Positions 50,943 through 58,821 of a stretch of 64,000 nt of DNA are shown piece by piece; the stretch's first letter is position 1; each line of letters starts with the position of its first letter. Origin of the DNA: Deefgea salmonis (GTDB lineage Bacteria > Pseudomonadota > Gammaproteobacteria > Burkholderiales > Chitinibacteraceae); assembly GCF_020531905.1 (NCBI RefSeq), contig NZ_JAJAWG010000001.1, positions 682,001 to 746,000 on the forward strand, read 5' to 3'. The notes under the pieces were generated by a model that had not been told where the DNA came from, searched no databases, and saw only the letters and a program-made list of their open reading frames with translations. A program made the translations under genes and the position numbers.

Positions 50943-52817
50943 TTAAAGCGTAGCCAGTCGCCGCTCAATACTGGCCAAAATACCAGCACAATCCAAGCCA
51001 CAGTCCGCCAGAATTTGTTTTTGCTCGCCATGCTCTACATAGCTATCGGGCAAGCCCAATTGCAATACGGCACGTGAAACGCCTTGCGCGGCCAAGCACT
51101 CTAACACCGCACTACCCGCGCCGCCCATAATGGCATTGTCTTCCACCGTTACCAGCAGATCATGCGACGCGGCCAGCGCCAGAAGCAACTCGGTATCGAG
51201 CGGTTTAATAAAGCGCATATTGGCCACCGTTGCATCCAATGCTTCAGCGGCAGCCAGCGCAGGCTGCAGCACTGCACCAAACGCCAAAATGGCCACTCGG
51301 CGACCCGTTACTACTGGCTCACGCGCCGTGCAGCGAATTTCGCCCTTACCCCAAGGCAGCAAGCTCATTTCAGCCGCGATTGTCGCCCCCAAACCACTGC
51401 CGCGCGGATAGCGCACGGCGGCTGGGCCAGCATATTGATACGCGGTATAGAGCATTTGCCGACATTCGTTTTCATCGCCGGGCGCTAAAATCGCCAGATT
51501 TGGAATGCAGCGCATAAATGACAAATCAAAACTACCGGCATGCGTTGGTCCATCGGCCCCGACTAAACCGGCGCGATCAATCGCAAAAGTAACATCTAAA
51601 TTTTGCAATGCCACATCATGAATCAATTGATCATAAGCGCGCTGCAAAAAGGTCGAATAAATCGCCACCACCGGCTTTAAGCCCTCACAGGCTAAACCCG
51701 CGGCAAAAGTAACGGCGTGTTGCTCAGCAATACCCACATCAAAATAGCGACTTGGATACTCAGCATGAAAGCGAACCATGCCCGAGCCTTCGCGCATTGC
51801 CGGTGTAATCCCCACCAGTTGCTCGTCTTGCGCCGCCATATCGCACAGCCAGTCGCCAAACACTTGGGTAAACGTGGGTTGACTTACCTTGCTGCTACAA
51901 ACGCCATCTTGCTGATTAAACGGCGCCACGGCGTGATATTTCACCGGATCGGCCACTGCCAATTTGTAACCATTGCCTTTTTTGGTCACCACATGCAAAA
52001 ACTGCGGGCCTTTAAGCTGCTTGATGTTGGACAAGGTGGCAACCAGCGTTTCCATATCATGGCCATCAATTGGGCCGATATAATTAAAGCCAATTTCCTC
52101 AAATAAAGTGCCGGGCGTTAAAAAGCCCTTGACGCTTTCTTCGCCTTTTTTGGCAAATTCTTTCAGCGGCGGCACGGCATCGAGCACTTTGCCAGACGCA
52201 TTGCGAATGCCGTTATAAAACTTACCCGACAATAATTTGGCTAAATAATTATTAAACGCGCCCACATTGGGTGAAATCGACATTTCGTTGTCATTTAAAA
52301 TCACCAATAAATCGACGTCGTCGCGATGACCCGCATTAAACAAGGCCTCAATCGCCTGCCCAGCCGTCATCGAACCGTCGCCAATGACCGCAATCGCTTT
52401 GCGTTTTTCGCCTTTAATCAACGCCGCTTCGGCCATGCCCAGCGCAGCACCAATCGAGGTTGAAGAATGCCCAACACCAAATGTGTCGTATTCGCTTTCT
52501 TCGCGCTTAGGAAACCCTGCCAAGCCGCCTTTTTGCCGCATGGTGAGCATGCGGTTTTTGCGCCCAGTCAAGATTTTATGCGGATAGCTTTGGTGACCAA
52601 CGTCCCACACCAAACGATCATGCGGGGTGTCAAACACATAATGCAGCGCAACGGTTAACTCCACCGCGCCTAAATTGGATGCAAAATGCCCACCGGTATG
52701 GCTAACCGAATCGAGTAAATAGCTGCGCAATTGCTGAGCGAGCGCAGGCAACTCTTTGCGATCAAGTTGGCGTAAGTCTGCGGGTATTTCTATGGTATCA
52801 AGCAAAGGATAATTCAT
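50943..52817 (-). CDS. dxs: 1-deoxy-D-xylulose-5-phosphate synthase
   Basis: 624 residues, normal length. Condenses pyruvate and glyceraldehyde 3-phosphate in the first step of the MEP isoprenoid pathway. ThDP site: [15 protein letters not shown] (115-129), [18 protein letters not shown] (146-163) and NDNEMSIS (175-182); the transketolase-type Glu/His region [18 protein letters not shown] and [15 protein letters not shown] follow. Start ATG 52817 (MNYPLLDTI) has AAGG. Last gene of xseB-ispA-dxs, 40 bases after ispA. Confidence 0.97.
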   Translation of the reverse strand: MNYPLLDTIEIPADLRQLDRKELPALAQQLRSYLLDSVSHTGGHFASNLGAVELTVALHYVFDTPHDRLVWDVGHQSYPHKILTGRKNRMLTMRQKGGLAGFPKREESEYDTFGVGHSSTSIGAALGMAEAALIKGEKRKAIAVIGDGSMTAGQAIEALFNAGHRDDVDLLVILNDNEMSISPNVGAFNNYLAKLLSGKFYNGIRNASGKVLDAVPPLKEFAKKGEESVKGFLTPGTLFEEIGFNYIGPIDGHDMETLVATLSNIKQLKGPQFLHVVTKKGNGYKLAVADPVKYHAVAPFNQQDGVCSSKVSQPTFTQVFGDWLCDMAAQDEQLVGITPAMREGSGMVRFHAEYPSRYFDVGIAEQHAVTFAAGLACEGLKPVVAIYSTFLQRAYDQLIHDVALQNLDVTFAIDRAGLVGADGPTHAGSFDLSFMRCIPNLAILAPGDENECRQMLYTAYQYAGPAAVRYPRGSGLGATIAAEMSLLPWGKGEIRCTAREPVVTGRRVAILAFGAVLQPALAAAEALDATVANMRFIKPLDTELLLALAASHDLLVTVEDNAIMGGAGSAVLECLAAQGVSRAVLQLGLPDSYVEHGEQKQILADCGLDCAGILASIERRLATL

Positions 52818-52857
52818 GTGTACCTTGCTTTGCAGGGGTATCCCCCTACAAGCCCTG

Positions 52858-53763
52858 TTAGTATTTTCTATCAACAATATACCCAGCAAGGGCACTTAAT
52901 ATATTGGCTCTTTCCCCAAAGGGTGCTAATGCGGCCAAGGCCGAAGCTTTGAGCTCACTGGCTTTTTCTTTTGCGCCTTTTAGTCCCAGCAAAGCCACAT
53001 AAGTGGGCTTATTATTGGCGGCGTCTTTCCCTGCGGTTTTACCCAGGGTGGCCGAGTCCGCTTCACAATCCAAAATATCGTCAACCACTTGAAATGCCAA
53101 GCCGATGCATTTGGCATAATGATCGAGCGCTTCGCGCTGCTCGCTCGTCAATGGCGTACCGCAGTAAGCGCCCAACAACACCGCCGCGCGAATCAAAGCG
53201 CCGGTTTTCAAAATATGCATCAGCTCCAGCTGCGGCAAAGTCAACGTTTGGCCAACACTATACAAATCAATCCCTTGCCCACCACACATTCCCAAACTAC
53301 CCGATGCACTGGCCAAGATTCGAATCATTTGTAACTGATCCGCCGGATTATCGGCCAAGGGATGATTGGCTAACACTTCAAACGCCGCGGCTTGCAAGGC
53401 GTCGCCCGCCAATAGCGCAGTAGCCTCACCGTAAGCCACGTGCACCGTTGGCTTACCTCGGCGCAACACGTCGTTATCCATTGCCGGCATATCGTCATGC
53501 ACTAAAGAATATGCATGAATAAACTCCAAGGCACAGCCCGCATACTGCAAACGTTCAGCCGGCGCATCAACCAGCGAACCGGCGGCAAAAACCAATAAAG
53601 GCCGCACCCGCTTGCCGCCGTCAAGCACACTGTAACGCATCGCGTCGTGTAAGCGTTCGGGCAAATGATTGCTCGATGGCAATACTTGCGATAGCGCGCG
53701 CTCCATTTGCGCCTGAACGTCTTCCATCCAGAGTTTAAAATCAGTCGCTGGCGTTTTGCTCAT
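52858..53763 (-). CDS. ispA: Farnesyl diphosphate synthase (short-chain polyprenyl synthase)
   Basis: 301 residues. Makes geranyl/farnesyl diphosphate from IPP and DMAPP. First Asp-rich motif DDMPAMDND (90-98), second DDILD (about 229-233), plus [14 protein letters not shown] (49-62). Start ATG 53763 is shared in a TAATG overlap with the xseB stop, the normal arrangement, so upstream in-frame codons are not used. With dxs it forms an isoprenoid unit. Confidence 0.95.
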   Translation of the reverse strand: MSKTPATDFKLWMEDVQAQMERALSQVLPSSNHLPERLHDAMRYSVLDGGKRVRPLLVFAAGSLVDAPAERLQYAGCALEFIHAYSLVHDDMPAMDNDVLRRGKPTVHVAYGEATALLAGDALQAAAFEVLANHPLADNPADQLQMIRILASASGSLGMCGGQGIDLYSVGQTLTLPQLELMHILKTGALIRAAVLLGAYCGTPLTSEQREALDHYAKCIGLAFQVVDDILDCEADSATLGKTAGKDAANNKPTYVALLGLKGAKEKASELKASALAALAPFGERANILSALAGYIVDRKY

Positions 53764-54008
53764 TATTCTGCCCCCATCTTTGGCATCGACTTGAGCTCGC
53801 CACCTTCTAAGAGGCGAACTTGCTGCTCTGCCGCGCTTAATTTGCTTTCGCAAAAGCGCAATAATTCAGTGCCACGGCTAAACGCCAATAAACTGGCGTC
53901 CAGCGCTTGTCCTCCCGCTTCCATTTGGGCAATGAGAGCCTCTAACTCGGCCAAGCCTTGTTCAAAGTTGTCGGGTAAATTCGCCGATTTCGCTGCTGCT
54001 TTTGCCAT
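53763..54008 (-). CDS. xseB: Exodeoxyribonuclease VII small subunit
   Basis: 81 residues, XseB family: a short helical hairpin with LPDNFEQGLAELEALIAQME (10-29) and a second helix SRGTELLRFCESKLSAAEQQ. It assembles with XseA, which degrades single-stranded DNA in mismatch repair and recombination; xseA is not in the window. ATG 54008 preferred over a TTG at 54023. First gene of xseB-ispA-dxs. Confidence 0.93.
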   Translation of the reverse strand: MAKAAAKSANLPDNFEQGLAELEALIAQMEAGGQALDASLLAFSRGTELLRFCESKLSAAEQQVRLLEGGELKSMPKMGAE

Positions 54009-54209
54009 AAAGTTTGCGCCCAAAATAAAAGTTCTTCACAAAAACACACCAATGAGCGCAGCCCTCTGCCCCATTCGCGCAAGGGGCTTATTGTACCCTT
54101 GCCATCGCACTGAAAACAGTCATTAAAGCCGCAAAACCGCAGTCAGCAGCGCCCAACAGGCCAAGACTGTTAGAATAGAGACACTTTAAACCGTGTTTTT
54201 GCGTAAAAA

Positions 54210-55064
54210 ATGACCACCATTGCTTACTTTATTCTGGCCCACGCCCATCCCGAACAAATTTCACGCTTGGTTCAGCAGCTCCACACCCCGCATTCACGGT
54301 TTTATATTCACATCGACGCCAATACCCCAGATGCAACATTCACGGCATTGCAAAGCCAACTCTCGGCGCTAGAGAATATTCACTTTATTGAACGCCAAGC
54401 CTGCCGCTGGGGGGGCTTTTCATTGGTCGAGGCCAGCCTAAAACTGATGGCGGCTGCCAGCAAAGACGGTTTTGACTGGGGGGTATTGCTCTCTGGGCAA
54501 GACTACCCAATTCATAGCAATCAATACATCGAAGAAACCTTAGCACGTAGCCCCTACCTTGGCTTGATTGATATCAAGCCGGCGCCAGAGTTTGACATTG
54601 CTTACCGCTATCGCGCTTGGCACTTTGAAACCCTCAACGGCACGCGGCTCAATAAAGCACTGCAAAAATTACAGCGTTTGACTCGCACAATGGGGATTGA
54701 ACGCGCTTTGCCGGCACCGATTTCGCAAATTTATGCCGGTTCGCAATGGTGGACACTCAGCCATACCGCCTGCCAAACCGTGCTCGACTTTGTGGCAAAG
54801 CAGCCGCAGGTGGTGGATTTTTTCCGCCAAACGCTAATCCCTGACGAGATGTTTTTCCAAACCATTTTGATGAATAGCCCACTGGCCGAGCAGCTATCTA
54901 GCGATGCGCGGCGTTATTTAGAATGGGATGAAGGGGCATGGTCGCCCCGCCTACTCAAGCCTGAAAATATCAGCCAACTTCGGCACAGCAACGCCTTATT
55001 CGCCCGCAAATTTGCCGCAGATGCCGCCAGCACCCAAGCACTGATTGCGCTGCACCACCAATAA
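54210..55064 (+). CDS. GT14 (core-2/I-branching-type) beta-1,6-N-acetylglucosaminyltransferase-like protein
   Basis: 284 residues. Matches the Branch family (GT14): YFILAHAHPEQISRLVQQL (5-23), FYIHIDANTPD (31-41), CRWGGFSLVEASLKLM (about 64-79), LLSGQDYPIHSN (about 91-102), SQWWTLSHTACQ (about 175-186) and PDEMFFQTIL (about 211-220). Cytoplasmic, no membrane helix. Bacterial members use UDP-sugars (GlcNAc or xylose) on unknown acceptors, often envelope glycans. Followed 61 bases later by a GlmS-isomerase-like gene on the same strand; the two are probably an operon. Identity as a GlcNAc-transferase is by family only. Confidence 0.8.
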   Translation: MTTIAYFILAHAHPEQISRLVQQLHTPHSRFYIHIDANTPDATFTALQSQLSALENIHFIERQACRWGGFSLVEASLKLMAAASKDGFDWGVLLSGQDYPIHSNQYIEETLARSPYLGLIDIKPAPEFDIAYRYRAWHFETLNGTRLNKALQKLQRLTRTMGIERALPAPISQIYAGSQWWTLSHTACQTVLDFVAKQPQVVDFFRQTLIPDEMFFQTILMNSPLAEQLSSDARRYLEWDEGAWSPRLLKPENISQLRHSNALFARKFAADAASTQALIALHHQ

Positions 55065-55125
55065 GACACACCAATGATCGGTGCGTTCACTAAGATAAAG
55101 ACTCCAGTACCGCACAAAGTACGCC

Positions 55126-56181
55126 ATGCCGATCACCACCCGCGATTTAAATCAGCCTCACCACTACACCGCTGAGCGCAACTGGATCTACCAAGCCATT
55201 AACGATCAAGCCGCGCTCTGCGCCAATCTGATTGCAAGCGCCAAAGCCAAAACCCTCGCGCCTTGGCTACACGAACCTGAGCGCTTTGCTGACATCCAAG
55301 CGGTTTTGCTGATTGCCAGCGGCTCGAGTTTTCATGCCGCACAAGTCGCTCGATTTTGGATAGAAAGCCTCGCTAGGCTTCCCGCGCAAGTTGAATTAGC
55401 CAGCGAATTTTGCCATCAACCGTTACACGTTCATACCAACACGCTGGTGATTATCCTAGCCGAATCGGGCGAAGCCCCCGACACCTTAGCCGCGCTCACA
55501 CACGCACAGCAACTGGCGCATCGCTCGATTGCCATTGGCCACCATGCCGACAGCACGCTGATGCAGCGAGTCCAATGGCCACTGGTACTGGATGTCGGCG
55601 AGCAACACGGCCGCATTGCCACCAAAACATTTTGCGCTCAGCTACTGGGCTTATTTTTAATCACGCAAACACTCGCCCAATCGCAAAATCAACCGAGTAA
55701 TTTCGACACCGAGCTTGCCGCGCTGCCTGACGCAATCGCGCAAATTTTAAACCTCGCGCCACAGTTCAAACAATGGGCGCAATGCTTGCACGCCGAAGCC
55801 GCTATTTTCATCACCGCACGGCAGATCTACAGCCCCATTGCCAGCGAAGGCGCGCTTAAATTCAAAGCCATTGCGCATCGCTTTGCCGAGGCCTGCCCTT
55901 GCAGCGAGTTAAAACACGGCATTGAGCACCTCGCAAAACAAAAAATCGCCCTCATTACTTGCCTACCTTGGGATGCCTTGACCGAAAAGACCTTAGCCGA
56001 CTTGCGTCAGTTCCATCACCACGACTGCGCTATTTTTGTTTTAAGCGACGCCCCGCTCGCCAAAATTAGCGGCCTTAACACCATCCAAATGCCTGACAAA
56101 CTCAAGCACCTCAATCCACTGCTGTACGCCATCGCCTTACAAGGACTCGCCTACTACACCAGCACGATGCGGACTCATTGA
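55126..56181 (+). CDS. SIS-domain protein resembling the isomerase half of GlmS
   Basis: 351 residues with two SIS domains and no N-terminal glutaminase domain. First SIS: LLIASGSSFHAAQVARFWIE (about 61-80), ASEFCHQP, ILAESGEAPDTLAALTHA (about 108-125; GlmS has SQSGET here) and RIATKTFCAQLLG. Second SIS: RQIYSPIASEGALKFKAIAH and SELKHGIEHLA, which keeps the Glu and Lys-His-Gly of the GlmS site. It ends before the AKSVTVE tail, so the ring-opening Lys of GlmS is missing. Probably an amino-sugar-phosphate isomerase, deaminase or sugar-binding regulator; activity unknown. Paired with the GT14 gene. Confidence 0.72.
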   Translation: MPITTRDLNQPHHYTAERNWIYQAINDQAALCANLIASAKAKTLAPWLHEPERFADIQAVLLIASGSSFHAAQVARFWIESLARLPAQVELASEFCHQPLHVHTNTLVIILAESGEAPDTLAALTHAQQLAHRSIAIGHHADSTLMQRVQWPLVLDVGEQHGRIATKTFCAQLLGLFLITQTLAQSQNQPSNFDTELAALPDAIAQILNLAPQFKQWAQCLHAEAAIFITARQIYSPIASEGALKFKAIAHRFAEACPCSELKHGIEHLAKQKIALITCLPWDALTEKTLADLRQFHHHDCAIFVLSDAPLAKISGLNTIQMPDKLKHLNPLLYAIALQGLAYYTSTMRTH

Positions 56182-56190
56182 ACACAGCAT

Positions 56191-56219
56191 AAAAAAAGCC
56201 ACATCAAAAGATGTGGCTT
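56191..56219. terminator. Intrinsic terminator between convergent genes
   Basis: Arms AAGCCACATC (56196-56205) and GATGTGGCTT (56210-56219), loop AAAA; A-run 56191-56197 gives a T-tract on the minus strand for the cytochrome c gene. On the plus strand there is no T-run, so it acts mainly for the minus strand. Confidence 0.85.
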
Positions 56220-56239
56220 GATCGGCAGAGTTCAGCTAA

Positions 56240-56986
56240 TTATTTTGACGCATTGATCATATACAAAGCAGCAGCATTAAATTCAGCATCTGAACCGCTA
56301 TAACCGCCCTTCGGTGGCATCGCACCCAAACCCTTGGTGGCAATGGCAATTGCATTATCAATGCCATCTTTCAAACGGGGCGCCCAAGCGGCTTTATCGC
56401 CAAATTTAGGCGCGCCCGCCACACCCGTGTCATGGCAAGCCATACAAACACTCGCGTAAATTTCTTTGCCTTTGACGTTTGGATCAATCGTTGCTGCAGC
56501 ACCCGCAGCGACTTTCGGTTCTTCAAACTTAGCGCCACCAGCATTTGCCATAAAGGCCACGGCACGCGCCACTTCTTCATCGGTTAACGCCGGATCACCA
56601 CCCTTCGCTGGCATGGCATTAAACCCACCCACTGCATGCTTGACCAAAGTCGCAAAACCTTGACCAATTCGCGTAGACCAAGCGGCGGCATCTGCAAATT
56701 TAGGTGCGCCAGCCAAGCCAGCGCCATGACAGGAAATACAAACGGCCTCATAAACAGCCTTGCCTGAGCGAGAACCAATCGGCGTACTATCGACAATCTT
56801 GACAACGCCGACAGGTTGTAAGCGTGCGGCAACAGCCTCATTGGTCATCGTTGAGCTTGCCATATTCATCGCCATACCCGAAGTAAACAGCTTGATTACC
56901 AAGTAAACAAACAGAGGTACGCCAATTAAAGCCGCCAGAATCATTCCGACAACGCTTTTAGACGCAGATGCGTTGGAACCGCTCAT
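56240..56986 (-). CDS. Dihaem cytochrome c (c5-like), membrane anchored
   Basis: 248 residues. N-terminal membrane helix (about 11-34) that is probably uncleaved, then two homologous c-type domains with haem sites CISCH (83-87) and CMACH (181-185) and axial Met candidates in NAMPAKGG (about 123-130) and GAMPPKGG. The repeated GAPKFADAAAW and GAPKFGDKAAW blocks show internal duplication. Such proteins carry electrons to terminal oxidases in the periplasm. Good AGGGA Shine-Dalgarno. Monocistronic. Confidence 0.92.
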   Translation of the reverse strand: MSGSNASASKSVVGMILAALIGVPLFVYLVIKLFTSGMAMNMASSTMTNEAVAARLQPVGVVKIVDSTPIGSRSGKAVYEAVCISCHGAGLAGAPKFADAAAWSTRIGQGFATLVKHAVGGFNAMPAKGGDPALTDEEVARAVAFMANAGGAKFEEPKVAAGAAATIDPNVKGKEIYASVCMACHDTGVAGAPKFGDKAAWAPRLKDGIDNAIAIATKGLGAMPPKGGYSGSDAEFNAAALYMINASK

Positions 56987-57138
56987 GCTGTCATCCCTTT
57001 CTTGAAATTGTTAAATTAATTGGCTGTATCGCCTTTATGGCTGACAATTATACCGACAACATCGAAACAACAAAACACTATTCACCAACTGACTAGACGC
57101 GAACGCAAATAGCCGTTATCATCGCTCCCCTAATCAAA

Positions 57139-57215
57139 GCGCCCGTAGCTCAGTTGGATAGAGTATCAGTTTCCGAAACTGAGGGTCACAGGTTCGATTC
57201 CTGTCGGGCGCACCA
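57139..57215 (+). tRNA. tRNA-Arg (anticodon CCG)
   Basis: 77 bases including an encoded CCA. Acceptor stem GCGCCCG / CGGGCGC, A73, D-arm with AGCTCAGTTGGATAGAG, anticodon stem TCAGT/ACTGA with loop TTCCGAA (anticodon CCG at the centre), and T-arm GGTTCGATTCC. All stems pair. Reads CGG codons. Confidence 0.96.
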
Positions 57216-57478
57216 ATAAAATCAACGACTTAGCCAAAAACAAGCAACAAAAACACCACACTAAGTCCGTCCACAGCACCCGCTTAAAACCAATCTTAAA
57301 GTTTTTTTTCAGCGCACCAAAAAGAGACAACCACGCTCAATAAGCAGTTACTATTGGCTTTTTGAGCTGTTTTCTAGCCACTTAGACTCAAATACAACAA
57401 CATCCAATCGGCATCACGCACGATTTAGCGCCGGGTTCTTCCGCAGCAATCGATTTACTTCGCACAGATAAAACCGCC

Positions 57479-57868
57479 TTAATCGCTCTTTTCTGGCGTT
57501 TTTTGCGCCAAATACAGCCCCAGCAGCATCATGGCAAAGCCCAACACCACGCTTAATACTAAATACGCGCAGGCCAGCAGCCACTCTCCCGGCGTTTTGA
57601 GCATAGTGACTGAGCCATAGATATAGCTAGAAAACGTCGACATTCCGCCCATAATGCCGGTGCCGACCATGGTATGTACGTGATGGTGAATCATGACGCG
57701 GCGATGAAAACTAGTAGAAAGCCCAAGCAAAAAACTGGCCAACATATTGGCGATAAAAATATCTAAAGGAAAGCCGCCAGCGACCGGCGGGATCAGCAAC
57801 ATAATAAATTCTCGGCACATTGCGCCAAAAGCGCCGCCGACAAAAATCAAAATAATCCAATTGGCCAC
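57479..57868 (-). CDS. crcB: Fluoride channel FluC/CrcB (second of a pair)
   Basis: 129 residues, four hydrophobic helices. FluC marks: FVGGAFGAMCREFIM (about 9-23, the G-G-x-x-G-x-x-x-R element), FIANMLASFLLG (the pore Asn, about 38-49) and GIMGGMSTFSSYIYG (about 70-84, the F-box region). Exports fluoride as a dimer. I use the GTG at 57868 because TAGGAG lies 7 bases upstream; the GTG at 57874 is too close. It follows the other crcB by 10 bases. Confidence 0.88.
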   Translation of the reverse strand: MANWIILIFVGGAFGAMCREFIMLLIPPVAGGFPLDIFIANMLASFLLGLSTSFHRRVMIHHHVHTMVGTGIMGGMSTFSSYIYGSVTMLKTPGEWLLACAYLVLSVVLGFAMMLLGLYLAQKTPEKSD

Positions 57869-57878
57869 GGTCACACTC

Positions 57879-58271
57879 CTAGCGGGACAACAGCGCCAGC
57901 CAAGCGCCCAATATGGCGGCCAACAACCCAGCCAATACCGATAACATCAAATAAAAAACCGCCATTTTGCCTCGGCCCGAGTCGGTCAACTTCGCCGCAT
58001 CCAATTGCATGCTACTGAACGTGGTAAACCCACCCAAAGCGCCCGTCAGCACCCCCGCATTGAGTGGCGTACCAAAACGCTCACGCCAATCAATCGAGAA
58101 CAAAATCGACAAGTAAGCAATCACAAAAGCGCCGCTGACATTAATCAACAAAGTCCCCAAAGGAAAATCGCCGTGATAGCGCTCACCCACCCAGAGCCCG
58201 ACACGCCAACGCGCTAGCGAGCCCAAACCGCCACCCAAGCCCACCCACATCACATCCAATGCCGAGACCAT
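57879..58271 (-). CDS. crcB: Fluoride channel FluC/CrcB (first of a pair)
   Basis: 130 residues, four helices. VGLGGGLGSLARWRVGLW (about 10-27), PLGTLLINVSGAFVIAYL with the pore Asn (about 38-55), and GALGGFTTFSSMQLD (about 77-91) are the FluC motifs. Start ATG 58271 has GGGAGG; an ATG at 58292 is less likely. Tandem crcB genes occur in bacteria where the two subunits may form a heterodimer; whether that holds here is unknown. No fluoride riboswitch is evident in the short upstream region. Confidence 0.9.
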   Translation of the reverse strand: MVSALDVMWVGLGGGLGSLARWRVGLWVGERYHGDFPLGTLLINVSGAFVIAYLSILFSIDWRERFGTPLNAGVLTGALGGFTTFSSMQLDAAKLTDSGRGKMAVFYLMLSVLAGLLAAILGAWLALLSR

Positions 58272-58371
58272 CGCCCACCTCCCGATTCGCATTTCGCGTA
58301 GGCTTTAACATAGCCGATATTACTCACGCCCTTAACGGCCATTAACGCGGGCAGAGATAAAACCCGCGCAC

Positions 58372-58423
58372 AAAAAAACAGCACTTCAAGTCAAAGCCTA
58401 GCGACTCCAACTTAAAATGCTGT
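58372..58423 (-). terminator. Probable intrinsic terminator of the cstA/btsT-ybdD unit
   Basis: Arms ACAGCACTTCAAGT (58378-58391) and ACTTAAAATGCTGT (58410-58423), 12 of 14 pairs, 18-base loop, A-run 58372-58378 reading as a T-tract on the minus strand; 29 bases past the ybdD-like stop. Confidence 0.75.
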
Positions 58424-58452
58424 CTATTGGTTTACTTATATAGCTACATCAA

Positions 58453-58821
58453 TCAACAAGGGCACTTGTTGACATTGCCCGCACTCGGAAAACGCGCATC
58501 AAGGCAATAGCGATAAAAAGCGTCTCGACTTAATGGTTCAGCCCCCGGATGCTGGCGGCGCATATGATCATAATAATATTCATAATCATGAATCCCTACC
58601 ATCAACCGGCAGGTTTGCACCACTTTTTGTGCGGTATCTTTCAACCCTGTCAACCAGTTAGAGCCCAAACTAAAGCGGCGAAAATCTTCTGCCGACATCA
58701 ACACACCGTAGGGATTGGTTAACCGCTGTTCGGCCACGTAGCGGTCATACTCATCCTGAAGCACCTCATCACTCACCAGCGGTGTTTTGGCACTGGGCAA
58801 TAAAAAACTGAGGTCAAGCAC
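58453..58821 (-). CDS. YbdD/YjiX-family protein with N-terminal extension
   Basis: 122 residues. The last ~65 match the small YbdD/YjiX family that accompanies CstA/BtsT transporters: TAQKVVQTCRLMVGIHDYEY (about 63-82), YDHMRRQHPGAEPLSRDAFY and a Cys-containing end (KCPC). The family is usually about 65-67 residues; here some 55 residues precede it (LQDEYDRYVAEQRLTNPYGV). The chosen start is a GTG at 58821 that overlaps the cstA stop, with GAGG 7 bases upstream; an ATG at 58857 is open too, and an internal ATG at 58698 would give a nearly standard protein but lacks a Shine-Dalgarno. Molecular function unknown. Confidence 0.72.
   Translation of the reverse strand: MLDLSFLLPSAKTPLVSDEVLQDEYDRYVAEQRLTNPYGVLMSAEDFRRFSLGSNWLTGLKDTAQKVVQTCRLMVGIHDYEYYYDHMRRQHPGAEPLSRDAFYRYCLDARFPSAGNVNKCPC

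Noticed and set aside
57216-57478. A second tRNA or attachment site behind tRNA-Arg
   Set aside because: No cloverleaf, no repeated tRNA 3' end and no integrase gene were found.
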